Shown here: in pieces, positions 35,695 through 44,583 of the stretch
Position numbering within the stretch: position 1 is the stretch's first letter
Layout of the letters: each line of letters begins with the position of its first letter
From: Flavobacteriaceae bacterium PS02338
Lineage (GTDB): Bacteria; Bacteroidota; Bacteroidia; Sphingobacteriales; Sphingobacteriaceae
Assembly (NCBI GenBank): GCA_029959615.1
Contig: JASCOD010000005.1
Coordinates: 310,001-374,000, forward strand
Direction: 5' to 3'
Length of the DNA: 64,000 nucleotides
Made by a program: the position numbers and the translations under genes
Notes under the pieces: generated by a model
The model's input: the letters and a program-made list of their open reading frames with translations, nothing else
Databases searched by the model: none
What the model was told of the DNA's origin: nothing

Positions 35695-36438
35695 TTAGAA
35701 AAACTGTTTTATTTTTCTAACTTTCTTCAGAAAAAGAGCAACCATAGGCAAAGGGACTTTATTTCCTTTGAGTGCCTTATAATCATTCAGCATTGCTGCA
35801 TAGCGATTTTTAGTAGATTGGTTGCTCATGCCTCCATTACGCATACTCACCATCAACTTAGGCAAATAGGCTGTAGAAATTCTATGCTGATATAAGTATC
35901 GAAGCATTAATTCATAATCGGCAGCAGAACCATAATCCAATTTATAGGCCCCAAATTTATTAAAAATTGCAGCCTTGACATAGAGTGTAGGGTGTGCTGG
36001 CATCCAGCCGAAGGCCAAATCTCTGGGTTTAGATGGAGCTGAGCGCCACTTTCGCTGTATTTTAGCAGTATCTTCCTGTGCCACATAGTTTAAATCTCCA
36101 TAGAGGGCATCTACATGTTGCCTTAAAAAAACAGCGGCTACCTCGGAAATCACATTCACGTCCGCCAACATATCGTCGGCATTTAAAATCCCAATTACCT
36201 CACCCGTAGCCAATGCAATACCTTTATTTAAGGCGTCATACATTCCCCGATCTGGTTCAGAAATAAGCACTGCAAGTCGATCCTTATATTTCTTTGCTAT
36301 TTCGTAAGTACCGTCTGTAGAATTTCCATCGACTACGATATACTCTATATCAGGATAATTTTGACCTAATACCGATTCTATACAATCTTGAAGATGTTTC
36401 TCGGCATTATAAACGACGGTAATAAGGGTTATTTTCAA
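35695..36438 (-). CDS. family 2 glycosyltransferase
   Basis: 247 residues. GT-A fold: ITVVYNAEKHLQDCIESV, EYIVVDGNSTDGT, SEPDRGMYDALNKG and the metal-binding LNADDML. It resembles WcaA/WfgS-type transferases that extend polysaccharide repeat units. Donor and acceptor sugars are unknown. It closely resembles the gene at 45444 in its core. It is upstream of the WecA-like gene on the same strand. Confidence 0.88.
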   Translation of the reverse strand: MKITLITVVYNAEKHLQDCIESVLGQNYPDIEYIVVDGNSTDGTYEIAKKYKDRLAVLISEPDRGMYDALNKGIALATGEVIGILNADDMLADVNVISEVAAVFLRQHVDALYGDLNYVAQEDTAKIQRKWRSAPSKPRDLAFGWMPAHPTLYVKAAIFNKFGAYKLDYGSAADYELMLRYLYQHRISTAYLPKLMVSMRNGGMSNQSTKNRYAAMLNDYKALKGNKVPLPMVALFLKKVRKIKQFF

Positions 36439-37458
36439 AACTCAGGTTTCTTATGCGTCAAAAATACGATCATAAATGGCTTAGCAAAAATTTAAATGGA
36501 TTTTACATCTAATGAAGTTTGGATTTAACTTAGCCACAGATACACAGATTTGCTCTCTGATAGTCAATGCATCCCAATGTCATTAAGGGGAAATTTAAAA
36601 ACAGCAGATGATCTTGAACTTTCATATGAACAATCTGCAGCCATCCATAGCTCCTTATGGCAACAACATTTATTTTTTAACCTTCTAACGACTTTGCTTT
36701 AGGTAGGACTGGAGAAACGTCCATACCTAGTTCATACTTGCATCATTTCGGCTTCACCTTTTGTTCGTCTCGGCTTCGGGAAAAACACGAGCATTTCCCG
36801 AAGCTTTCCCGAACAAGAGCAATCTTTTCTTGTTAAATTCTCCTTTGGCTTAACTAGCAATATAGATTGCTTCACTCCAAGGCAAATCCACCGCTTCAGT
36901 TCGCAATGACGAAAATGATTAACTTAAGGACATTAGGTGCAAACCTTATAGATCAATTGAAAATCAACAAAACTTAAATCTCCAAACTAGTAGCACTACC
37001 AAACAGCTTGAACAGGAACACACCAACAGATCTCTCTTCGTTGCACATCATCGAAATGATATAGAATGGACGGCCAGGTGCAAACACAATGTCATTAAGT
37101 TAAGGCAATAATAAGATCTATTTCGTTATTGCGAGGGAAGCGTAGCGACGAAACAATCTTTTCTTGGTAAATTCTCCTTTGGCTTAACCAGCAATATAGA
37201 TTGCTTCACTCCAAGGCAAATCCACCGCTTCAGTTCGCAATGACGAAAATATTTAACTTAAGGACATTGGATTGGTTTTAAAGTTGGTCTTCGACAAGCT
37301 CAGACTGACACAAAGCTTCTTAAGTTAATTACATTGGATTGGCGCTCAATGTCATTAAATTAAGGCTCTAGCTCTGGAGCATCCCGGTTCATGTCGAGTC
37401 ACCTTGAACTTGCCGAAGTACGATAAAGCAACAATATTCCAAATATCTGCCTAATTTT

Positions 37459-37570
37459 CATGTACCATTCATGTGTCATTCTTGTGTGTTTTATGTGTCA
37501 TTCTTGTGTGATTCATGTACCGTTCTTGTGTCATCCTTGTGCCGACCCTGTGTGTAGGCGGTGTGTAGCC
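37459..37570. repeat. degenerate tandem repeat with a ~10-base period (TGTGTCATTC type)
   Basis: Units such as catgtgtcattcttgtgtg and tgtgtcattcttgtgtgatt follow each other for about 110 bases, becoming more diverged to the right. It ends about 120 bases before the polysaccharide promoter. There are no constant spacers, so it is not a CRISPR array. Confidence 0.7.
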
Positions 37571-37689
37571 AGTACCAAAGCATGAGCGAATCACCAAACT
37601 ATTATTACATACAAAAAAACAGCTAAACCACAATACCTAAAACTATGGGTTTTAAAAATTAAGTACTTCTGTTTTTTAAATTTTATCAC

Positions 37690-37718
37690 TTGACTAATCA
37701 TAAAAAGTTGTAATTTGC
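37690..37718 (+). promoter_or_regulatory. candidate promoter of the polysaccharide locus
   Basis: TTG at 37690-37692 and TAATTTGC at 37711-37718 are 18 bases apart and resemble the Bacteroidota -33/-7 pair, though the -7 element is one base short. It would give a very short leader before the ATG at 37735. Confidence 0.45.
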
Positions 37719-37734
37719 ACCTTCATTCAAACTG

Positions 37735-38529
37735 ATGAACTACAACAAATTATCGTTATTAGTACTTATTTTTACTGGGTTTGCCACCATGCTTTTAAGC
37801 TCCTGTTCTTTTCGGAATAGACAGGCATTACTCAAAACACCTTATGATGCCGATACCGTAAAAACCGTTAGGGTAATTAATAGCACGCCAGAAAGCGAGG
37901 GGTATTACAACCTTATTAGGCCAGAAGACGAACTTGCGATTAGGAATGTACAAGATATGAGGTTGATTGTTAGAGAAGCACAATCTAATACTATCAATCA
38001 ACAACAAACCTATACCACTTTTAAAGTAAATGCTACTGGCGAGGTAGTTCTGCCCAAAATCGGCACCATTAAAATAGCTGGTTTAAACCGTACACAAGCT
38101 GCCGAGGTCATCCAAAAAGCTTACGAAACCAAAGAACTTAATGCACCGTTAATTGACGTACGCATTGCCAATGCATATATCGTTTTATTGGGCGAAGTAG
38201 GTAAGCAGGGGAAATATGTTATAGATAGAGAAGACTACGAACTGATCGATTTATTAGCAGATGCTGGAGGGGTAAATATCAATGCTAATAGAAAAATGGT
38301 CCGCATATTTAGAGGCGATAGAGCAAATCCAGAAATTATTATGGTGAATTTAAATGATTATAGTTTCATTAAAAACCCTAAACTGAAATTGCGTGCCAAA
38401 GATATTGTATATGTAGAACCTAGGCGCATTGCTTCAAGTAGCCAAAATTTTCAAGCCTACTCTACCTTTATACAAGTTGGCTTAGTGGCCGTAAACACCT
38501 TATTACTTATTTACAATCTCGCCAAATAG
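37735..38529 (+). CDS. polysaccharide export outer-membrane lipoprotein (Wza-like)
   Basis: 264 residues. A signal peptide ends in the lipobox LSSC (Cys24). The poly-export domain (about 55-135, RPEDELAIRN, TGEVVLPKIGTIKIAGLNR) is followed by an SLBB domain (about 140-220, YIVLLGEVGKQGKYV, LADAGGVNINA). A C-terminal hydrophobic stretch (IQVGLVAVNTLLLIYNLAK) could be the outer-membrane helix. Such proteins form the export channel for capsular or exopolysaccharide with a Wzc partner, which is the next gene with no spacing. Confidence 0.92.
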   Translation: MNYNKLSLLVLIFTGFATMLLSSCSFRNRQALLKTPYDADTVKTVRVINSTPESEGYYNLIRPEDELAIRNVQDMRLIVREAQSNTINQQQTYTTFKVNATGEVVLPKIGTIKIAGLNRTQAAEVIQKAYETKELNAPLIDVRIANAYIVLLGEVGKQGKYVIDREDYELIDLLADAGGVNINANRKMVRIFRGDRANPEIIMVNLNDYSFIKNPKLKLRAKDIVYVEPRRIASSSQNFQAYSTFIQVGLVAVNTLLLIYNLAK

Positions 38530-40938
38530 ATGGAACAACAAGTCAACGGAAACGCAAATGTGCAGCAAGATATAGACTATGTTAAAATCGTAAAGATTGT
38601 ACTTAGTAGATGGTATTGGGTTGCAAGTTCAGTAATCATTGCGTTAATTATTGCATACATCTATCTTTGGTATACACCGGAAACCTACAGTACCAGCGCT
38701 TCTTTAAAGTTTGAAGAAAAACGATCGGAAATATCCGAACTCCTTAATGTAAGGAATGTTTACGATCGTACCAATAAAATGCAGTCGGAGCAATTTGTAA
38801 TCCGCTCTAGGGAGGTACTGCTTAATGCAGTCAGTAGTATAGACTATCATATCTCATTTTATCTTAAAGGTAGGGTTAGAACTAGCGACATTTATCCTCA
38901 AAAACCCTTACAGATTTCCATTATAGAGCAAGATAGCACTAGCTTTAGCAGGGCATTATTTGAATATGAACCTATTGATTCAAAATCGTTCAAGTTAACT
39001 TACCAAGAGAATGGGCGAGATATCAGTAAAAACTACAGCAATCAACAAATCATTTCTGTACCGGGTATTAAATTTAAAATTACTAATAACACTTTTTCTG
39101 ATAACAACTCTATTTACTGTTTTAAGTTTAATTCGCGGTCCAGTTTTTTAGCTCGGATTGCAAATGGCCTGAACATGAGTGAAACAAAGGGAACCAACAT
39201 CCTTAGTTTATCACAAACCGATGGTAATCCTTATTTTGCTACCGATGTATTAAATGCTATACTAAGATCTTATGTGAGTTACGACCGTGAGCAGAAAACG
39301 ATCTCTGCCACGCAGACCATCAAGTTCATTGACACTTTACAACAAAACATGTCAAAGGTGGTTAAAACATCTGGTTCTGAACTAGAGCGGTTTAAAGTAA
39401 CAAACAAGGTTTTAGATATTTCAACTGCTGGTCAAGATGTAATGAAAAAACTTACAGACTTAGAGACAGAGAAAAACACACTTCACCTCCAAGGCATCTT
39501 CATCAATCAATTGGAAAAGGAAATTGTCAACAATAAGAACCTTAATGCCATCAATTATAACCTACAGGGTATTACTGATCCTATGTTGGCCGGTCTACTT
39601 ACCCAGTATAACACCTTATTATTACAACGTGAAGAAGCACTAGTTCAGTTTAAAGCAAGTTCAGACAAAGTTCAGCAGATAGACAAGCAAATTTTAGATA
39701 TCAAATCGGCTTTTGTGAGCAATGCGAATAGCCAGAGACAAAAAAACCAAAAAACCGTTGCTTTCCTAGATCAACAAATTGGAAGCATCAAACAAACCTT
39801 TAACACCATCCCAAAAGCAGAGCGTGACCTAATTAATTTGCAGTCAAGTTTCGAAATTAATCAAAAGGTTTACAGCTATCTTTCAGAAAAAAAATTAGAG
39901 GCGCAGATTAGTAAAGCTGCCATTACAGCGGGAGCCACCATTGTAGATTTTGCTTTATATAACACCAATGCCATTGCTCCCATACACAAGAAGACTTATA
40001 CTAGTGCCTTCATTATAGGTTTGATTGCTGGCGTGGGCCTCATCTTTTTGGTGAGAATGCTCAACCCATTTATCTATGATAAAGAGACCATTGAAAGCCT
40101 AAGTACTATTCCGATTATTGGTGTGATTAGAAAGTACCAAGATGCAATAGACGAAGACAACCGTCAGATTTTATCTATTAAAAATCCAAAGTCTTTATTT
40201 GCAGAATCGGTAAGATCGGTAAGAACCAATTTGAGCTTCTTGGCGTCTGATAAAGCGAGTAAGATTGTTTGTATTACTTCAGAAATCTCTGGTGAAGGGA
40301 AATCTTTTACCACGGTAAACCTAGCTAGTACGCTGAGTTTAATCGATAAAAAAGTAATTGTAATTGCGGCCGATCTGCGACGCTCTAAGTTACAACACAC
40401 GTTTAAAGTAAGTAATTTAAAAGGTTTAAGTTCTTACCTTTCTAATCAGGCTGAACTTTCAGAAATCATGTTTAGTACTGAAGTAGAAAACTTGACTTTC
40501 ATTCCAGCGGGTCCAGTACCTCCAAATCCATCAGAGCTATTGTATTCTGACAAGATGAAAAACCTTTTGGAAGATCTCACCAAATCGTATGATTTTGTGA
40601 TTGTGGATTCGGCTCCCGTTGGCCTAGTTTCTGATGCTATTCCATTGATCAGAATGGCTGATGTTAACTTATTTGTCATTCGTTCGGGCGTTTCTCGTTA
40701 CCAGGCAGCTTCTGTACCCGAGCGTCTTTCTAAAGAATTCAATCTATCTAATATTGCCATTATATTAAACGCTTTTGATAATGATATCCTGCATAGCAGG
40801 TATTATACTACCAATTATACGGGCAGCTATTACGCTAACTATTATTATTATTCCGATTATTCTAATACGGGATATGGCAGTGGTTACTATACTGATGAGC
40901 CGAATAAGAAATGGTGGGAATTTTGGAAAAGGAAATAG
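38530..40938 (+). CDS. Wzc-like polysaccharide co-polymerase with tyrosine autokinase domain
   Basis: 802 residues. N-terminal Wzz domain with a membrane segment (about 34-50), a long periplasmic coiled coil (about 250-440) with a GNVR-like segment near TIPKAERDL, and a second membrane segment (about 485-505). The cytoplasmic BY-kinase domain has Walker A SGEGKSFTT (about 585), Walker A' IAADLRRSK (about 612) and Walker B FVIVDSAPV (about 689). A tyrosine cluster closes it (about 757-785, NYYYYSDYSNTGYGSGYY), the autophosphorylation tail. The Walker A' Ala-Asp replaces the usual Asp-x-Asp first acid. It controls chain length and export. Confidence 0.93.
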   Translation: MEQQVNGNANVQQDIDYVKIVKIVLSRWYWVASSVIIALIIAYIYLWYTPETYSTSASLKFEEKRSEISELLNVRNVYDRTNKMQSEQFVIRSREVLLNAVSSIDYHISFYLKGRVRTSDIYPQKPLQISIIEQDSTSFSRALFEYEPIDSKSFKLTYQENGRDISKNYSNQQIISVPGIKFKITNNTFSDNNSIYCFKFNSRSSFLARIANGLNMSETKGTNILSLSQTDGNPYFATDVLNAILRSYVSYDREQKTISATQTIKFIDTLQQNMSKVVKTSGSELERFKVTNKVLDISTAGQDVMKKLTDLETEKNTLHLQGIFINQLEKEIVNNKNLNAINYNLQGITDPMLAGLLTQYNTLLLQREEALVQFKASSDKVQQIDKQILDIKSAFVSNANSQRQKNQKTVAFLDQQIGSIKQTFNTIPKAERDLINLQSSFEINQKVYSYLSEKKLEAQISKAAITAGATIVDFALYNTNAIAPIHKKTYTSAFIIGLIAGVGLIFLVRMLNPFIYDKETIESLSTIPIIGVIRKYQDAIDEDNRQILSIKNPKSLFAESVRSVRTNLSFLASDKASKIVCITSEISGEGKSFTTVNLASTLSLIDKKVIVIAADLRRSKLQHTFKVSNLKGLSSYLSNQAELSEIMFSTEVENLTFIPAGPVPPNPSELLYSDKMKNLLEDLTKSYDFVIVDSAPVGLVSDAIPLIRMADVNLFVIRSGVSRYQAASVPERLSKEFNLSNIAIILNAFDNDILHSRYYTTNYTGSYYANYYYYSDYSNTGYGSGYYTDEPNKKWWEFWKRK

Positions 40939-40941
40939 AAG

Positions 40942-41448
40942 ATGATTGATAGTTTGTATAGATGGTATCCGGTGTACACGAATTCTAGGGCAGAGAAAAA
41001 GGCATATCAAGAGCTACAAAGAAAGCACATTGAATGTTATCTTCCATTAAAAAAGGAATGGAAACAATGGAGCGATCGAAAAAAGCTAGTAGAAGAGCCA
41101 TTATTCAAATCCTACATTTTTGTACGTATCTCAAATAAAGAACACGCAGAAATTTTAATGACACAAGGCATCAGCCGCTTTCTCTATTTTTCGGGAAAAG
41201 TAGCTGTCATGCCCGATCAACAGATGGAAGACCTAAAGCTATTGATGGCTTCGGGCGAAGAGTTAGAGCTCATTGATCATGAAATCCAACCAGGCGAAAA
41301 AGTATTGATCAATGCCGGTCCATTTAAGGGAATGATTGCCGAATTGGTTTCTTTAAAAAATAAAAAGAGCCTAGTTTTAAAATTAGAAAACTTAGGTTAC
41401 GCAATAGAAGTAAAGACTTCAATGGCCTACGTAAAGCCGTTGAAGTAG
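40942..41448 (+). CDS. UpxY-like transcription antiterminator (NusG paralogue)
   Basis: 168 residues. NusG N-terminal domain with RWYPVYTNSRAEKKAYQEL, then CYLPLKKEWKQWSDRKK and PLFKSYIFVRI. A C-terminal KOW domain (GEKVLINAGPFKGMIAEL) follows. UpxY proteins in Bacteroides let RNA polymerase read through long capsule operons. Here it is third, 3 bases after wzc, and precedes a 193-base spacer with an inverted repeat, so it probably helps transcription of the 20 kb that follow. Target specificity is unknown. Confidence 0.88.
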   Translation: MIDSLYRWYPVYTNSRAEKKAYQELQRKHIECYLPLKKEWKQWSDRKKLVEEPLFKSYIFVRISNKEHAEILMTQGISRFLYFSGKVAVMPDQQMEDLKLLMASGEELELIDHEIQPGEKVLINAGPFKGMIAELVSLKNKKSLVLKLENLGYAIEVKTSMAYVKPLK

Positions 41449-41453
41449 CAAAT

Positions 41454-41532
41454 ATTAAATTTTGAATGAGTGAATAAGTGAATGGCTAAACCTCTGCCGC
41501 TCTTTTATCAAATTTATCATTCAAAATTTAAT
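41454..41532. repeat. 16-bp perfect inverted repeat between the upxY-like gene and asnB
   Basis: ATTAAATTTTGAATGA (41454-41469) and TCATTCAAAATTTAAT (41517-41532) are exact reverse complements 47 bases apart. The rest of the 193-base spacer holds a pseudo-repetitive purine-rich stretch near 41605-41630. It lacks a T-run directly after the arm, so it is not a classical terminator. Confidence 0.65.
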
Positions 41533-41641
41533 CATTTAAAATTGTACCCCGTAAGTACCAAAATGGGACTGAAAGGGCGAAGCTGTGTTAAGGGTAGAGA
41601 GTCTAACGTTGAAAGTAGAAGGTAAAATTACAAGGTATTAA

Positions 41642-43441
41642 ATGTGCAGGATAGCTGGAATAATTAGTAGCCGACTAAAAAAAGAAGAATTTGAAACGGG
41701 TTTACAACGCATGTGTAATTCTATGCACAAAGGTGGTCCAGATGGAGAGGGTTATCAAATTCTTCCTGATTTTAATTTAGCTTTCGGCCATAGGCGTCTT
41801 TCACTTATTGATTTAACGGAGAATGGCAAGCAACCTATGTCTTATCATGAGCAGTTATGGATCACTTTTAATGGCGAAATCTATAACTATCAGGAACTAA
41901 AAGCTGATTTACTTCAAAAAGGACATACTTTTCAAAATCAAACTGACACTGAAGTAATATTAGCCGGTTATCAAGAGTTTGGCACCTCTTTTTTCAAGCT
42001 GTTGAAAGGTATGTTTGCCTTTGCTCTTCTAGACAGGAAAGCAAAGCAAACTTTTTTAGTGAGAGATGGACTGGGCATTAAGCCTTTATATTATCATACC
42101 AAAGGCAATGAACTCTATTTCGCATCAGAAGTGAAAGCCTTCAAAGCCCTTGATGAATACTGGAATGAAAACATAGATTGGCCAATCTATTTTCTTTCTT
42201 TTGGCTTTATACCGGAACCTTACACTACGTTAGAAGGTGTATATAATTTACCAAAAGGGCATTTCCTTACTTGGGATCATTCGAAACAGCAAAGTAAAAT
42301 CCAGAAATTTATAGATGACTATCCGCTAACAGCAACGAAAGATCAACTGGGTGCTGAACAAGAAATCAAAAATCTTTTAGACAAAGCTGTTAAAAGACAT
42401 CTCATTGCTGATGCACCTATTGGTGTATTTCTTAGTGGAGGGATTGACAGTAGCTTACTTAGTTTGATTGCCAATGAACAAAAAGATCAAGTTATTAATA
42501 CGGTAAGCATCAATTTTAATGAGCCTGAATATTCTGAGCAGCTTTATCAAGAAATCGTTGCCAAAAAAATCAATAGCAAACACGTTAGTTATACCGTTAC
42601 GGCAAAAGACTTTGAAGAAAGCATTGATCAGATTTTTGAGGATATGGATCAACCTTCCAATGATGGAATCAACTCTTGGTTTGTAAATAAAGTAGCGAAA
42701 GAAAATGGCTTAAAAGCGGTGTTATCTGGTATAGGAGCTGATGAGGTTTTTGGCGGCTACCCTTCCTTTAAAAGACATCAGCTGATTAAAAAATTAAAGC
42801 GTCTGCCTCGCTTTGTACTAAAGCTGGCTAAACATCTACCCAACGATAAATTAAAGCGCATCAGTTTTCTAACTTATGCCAATCCGATAGGAGAATATTT
42901 GTTTTTGAGAGGTTTTTATACACCAAACGTAGTTGCTAAACTATTAAATACTACGGAACAACAGATAGAGCAGCTGCTAACTAAATATCCTCTCGATAAA
43001 GAGGTTGAAAAGTTGAATGCTGAGGATAGAATTTCCTGGTTTGAAACCAATATCTATATGCAAAATCAATTGCTAAAAGATACGGACTACATGAGCATGG
43101 CACATGGCGTAGAAGTACGAGTTCCTTTTTTAGATCAAGACGTCATTGCTAGCGCACTTAAACTTCCAACAAATAAGCGTTTTAATCCTAACCAACCTAA
43201 ATCGTTATTGATTAAAGCTTATCAAGTACTACTACCTGAAGCAATATGGAATAGACCAAAAAAAGGTTTCACCTTTCCATTTCAACAATGGTTTAAATGC
43301 TATATCCCAATGCAGGACAAAGCTCATTATCAAAACAATACTGAAGCGCTTCATTTATTAGAGAAGTTTAAAGAAAACAAATTACACTGGTCAAAATTAT
43401 TTGCCATTTATCAGGTATTTTATCGTGCCAAAAAAGCGTAA
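41642..43441 (+). CDS. asnB: glutamine-dependent asparagine synthetase family protein
   Basis: 599 residues. Mature N-terminal Cys2 (MCRIAGI) is the glutaminase nucleophile; FNGEIYNYQ and RDGLGIKPLYY complete that domain. The synthetase domain has the ATP pyrophosphatase loop FLSGGIDSSLL (265-270) and SGIGADEVFGGYPSF. Members in capsule loci are thought to amidate uronic acids or other carboxylates in the glycan rather than make free asparagine; here that is inference from position. The following glycosyltransferase overlaps its end. Confidence 0.9.
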   Translation: MCRIAGIISSRLKKEEFETGLQRMCNSMHKGGPDGEGYQILPDFNLAFGHRRLSLIDLTENGKQPMSYHEQLWITFNGEIYNYQELKADLLQKGHTFQNQTDTEVILAGYQEFGTSFFKLLKGMFAFALLDRKAKQTFLVRDGLGIKPLYYHTKGNELYFASEVKAFKALDEYWNENIDWPIYFLSFGFIPEPYTTLEGVYNLPKGHFLTWDHSKQQSKIQKFIDDYPLTATKDQLGAEQEIKNLLDKAVKRHLIADAPIGVFLSGGIDSSLLSLIANEQKDQVINTVSINFNEPEYSEQLYQEIVAKKINSKHVSYTVTAKDFEESIDQIFEDMDQPSNDGINSWFVNKVAKENGLKAVLSGIGADEVFGGYPSFKRHQLIKKLKRLPRFVLKLAKHLPNDKLKRISFLTYANPIGEYLFLRGFYTPNVVAKLLNTTEQQIEQLLTKYPLDKEVEKLNAEDRISWFETNIYMQNQLLKDTDYMSMAHGVEVRVPFLDQDVIASALKLPTNKRFNPNQPKSLLIKAYQVLLPEAIWNRPKKGFTFPFQQWFKCYIPMQDKAHYQNNTEALHLLEKFKENKLHWSKLFAIYQVFYRAKKA

Positions 43442-44552
43442 CCCTATTCTTTTTTTAAATCTTTATGCTTTCAGTTTAACTGGCGGTGTAGAAAAAGTAA
43501 GCAGAAAGTTTCTTTACGCTATTGGCAAACTATTTACAAAACAACCTTGTTTAGGCTATTCACTATACGATAAAACAGAGGATATAGACATTAGATTTGT
43601 TTCAAAGGAACACTATAAAGCATTTAATGGTGCTAAAATAGCTTTTATGTGGTCCAGTTTTTTTAAAGGCCTGAGTAGTGATACCGTGATTTTGTCGCAT
43701 ATTAATTTACTACCTATAGCAAAGTTGATTTCTATATTTAAGCCAAAACAAAAAATCATTCTATTTGCGCACGGCATAGAAGTATGGGATAAACTACCAA
43801 ACTGGAAAAAAACATTTCTTCAAAATAAAGTGCAAATTTGGGCTGTTAGTAATTTTACTAGAAATAAAATGCTAGCACAGCATCAGATAGCTCCACAAAA
43901 AATTCAGGTATTGAATAATTGCCTATCCCCTTTCCTAAACCTTCCAAAAGTTTTTGAAAAGCCAAAATACTTAGTTGAAAAATATAAGCTAGCTGAAAAC
44001 ACCCCTATATTGTTTACCTTAAATAGGCTTTCCTCATCTGAGAAATACAAAGGTTATGATACCGTAATTTCTGCTTTAGGTAAGCTTAAAAAAACAAAAC
44101 AGCGTTTTACTTATCTGTTGGCTGGCAAAGCCGATGATTCGGAAAGACAAAGGATTGAGCAATTAATCACAGCAAATGATTTAAATGAAGAAGTGAAATT
44201 GATTGGCTTTCTCCCAGAAGAGGAATTGATTGAGCACTTTTTACTATCGGATATCTTCATCATGCCAAGTAAAGGTGAAGGTTTTGGTATTGTATTTATT
44301 GAAGCCGCAGCTTGTGGTTGCCAAGTAATCGGAGGCAATAAAGATGGTAGTACCGATGCGTTATTAAACGGCAAACTTGGCCAGATGGTTAGTCCTGATA
44401 GTCAAGAAGAAATCATTGAAGCTGTTAAAAATGCTATAGCTAATCAAATTTCGCACCAACCAAAAATCCAACAGCAATTGACTTTGGAGCATTTTGGATT
44501 TGAGCAATATATAGATAAGGTTAACTGTTTAATCGAAGAATCGTTTAACTGA
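43425..44552 (+). CDS. family 4 glycosyltransferase
   Basis: 375 residues from GTG at 43425 (VPKKRNPILFLNLYAFSLTGGVEKV). The frame is open to a TTG at 43401, but that would overlap asnB by 41 bases and place extra residues before the first strand. GT-B fold: donor region ILFTLNRLSSSEKYKGYD, then GEGFGIVFIEAAACG (E-x7-E). Donor and acceptor unknown. It overlaps asnB by 17 bases. Confidence 0.85.
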   Translation: MPKKRNPILFLNLYAFSLTGGVEKVSRKFLYAIGKLFTKQPCLGYSLYDKTEDIDIRFVSKEHYKAFNGAKIAFMWSSFFKGLSSDTVILSHINLLPIAKLISIFKPKQKIILFAHGIEVWDKLPNWKKTFLQNKVQIWAVSNFTRNKMLAQHQIAPQKIQVLNNCLSPFLNLPKVFEKPKYLVEKYKLAENTPILFTLNRLSSSEKYKGYDTVISALGKLKKTKQRFTYLLAGKADDSERQRIEQLITANDLNEEVKLIGFLPEEELIEHFLLSDIFIMPSKGEGFGIVFIEAAACGCQVIGGNKDGSTDALLNGKLGQMVSPDSQEEIIEAVKNAIANQISHQPKIQQQLTLEHFGFEQYIDKVNCLIEESFN

Positions 44553-44583
44553 CAACCTAATTCCTAAAACCTGATCCCTTAAA

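Larger units (their letters stand above)
36439..37734. repeat. 1.3-kb non-coding region of dispersed and duplicated repeats
   Basis: No credible gene is present. A segment of about 115 bases occurs twice in direct orientation (36820-36934 and 37154-37269) with only a few differences. Copy two forms part of a palindromic unit with CGTTATTGCGA / TCGCAATGACG ends (37124-37245). Near copy one is a perfect 10-bp hairpin, CTTCGGGAAA/TTTCCCGAAG (36774-36803). Also present are a ccacagatacacagatt copy (36533-36550), a gtcttcgacaagctcagac copy (37287-37310) and several aatgtcattaa-ttaaggc copies. The promoter of the polysaccharide locus lies at its right end. Confidence 0.75.

Noticed and set aside
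37459..37570. CRISPR array
   Set aside because: Units have no constant length, no unique spacers and no cas genes nearby; it is a degenerate tandem repeat.
36439..37734. A missed gene or toxin-antitoxin pair in the 1.3-kb spacer
   Set aside because: All frames are short and interrupted, and most of the sequence is made of repeats found elsewhere in the window.
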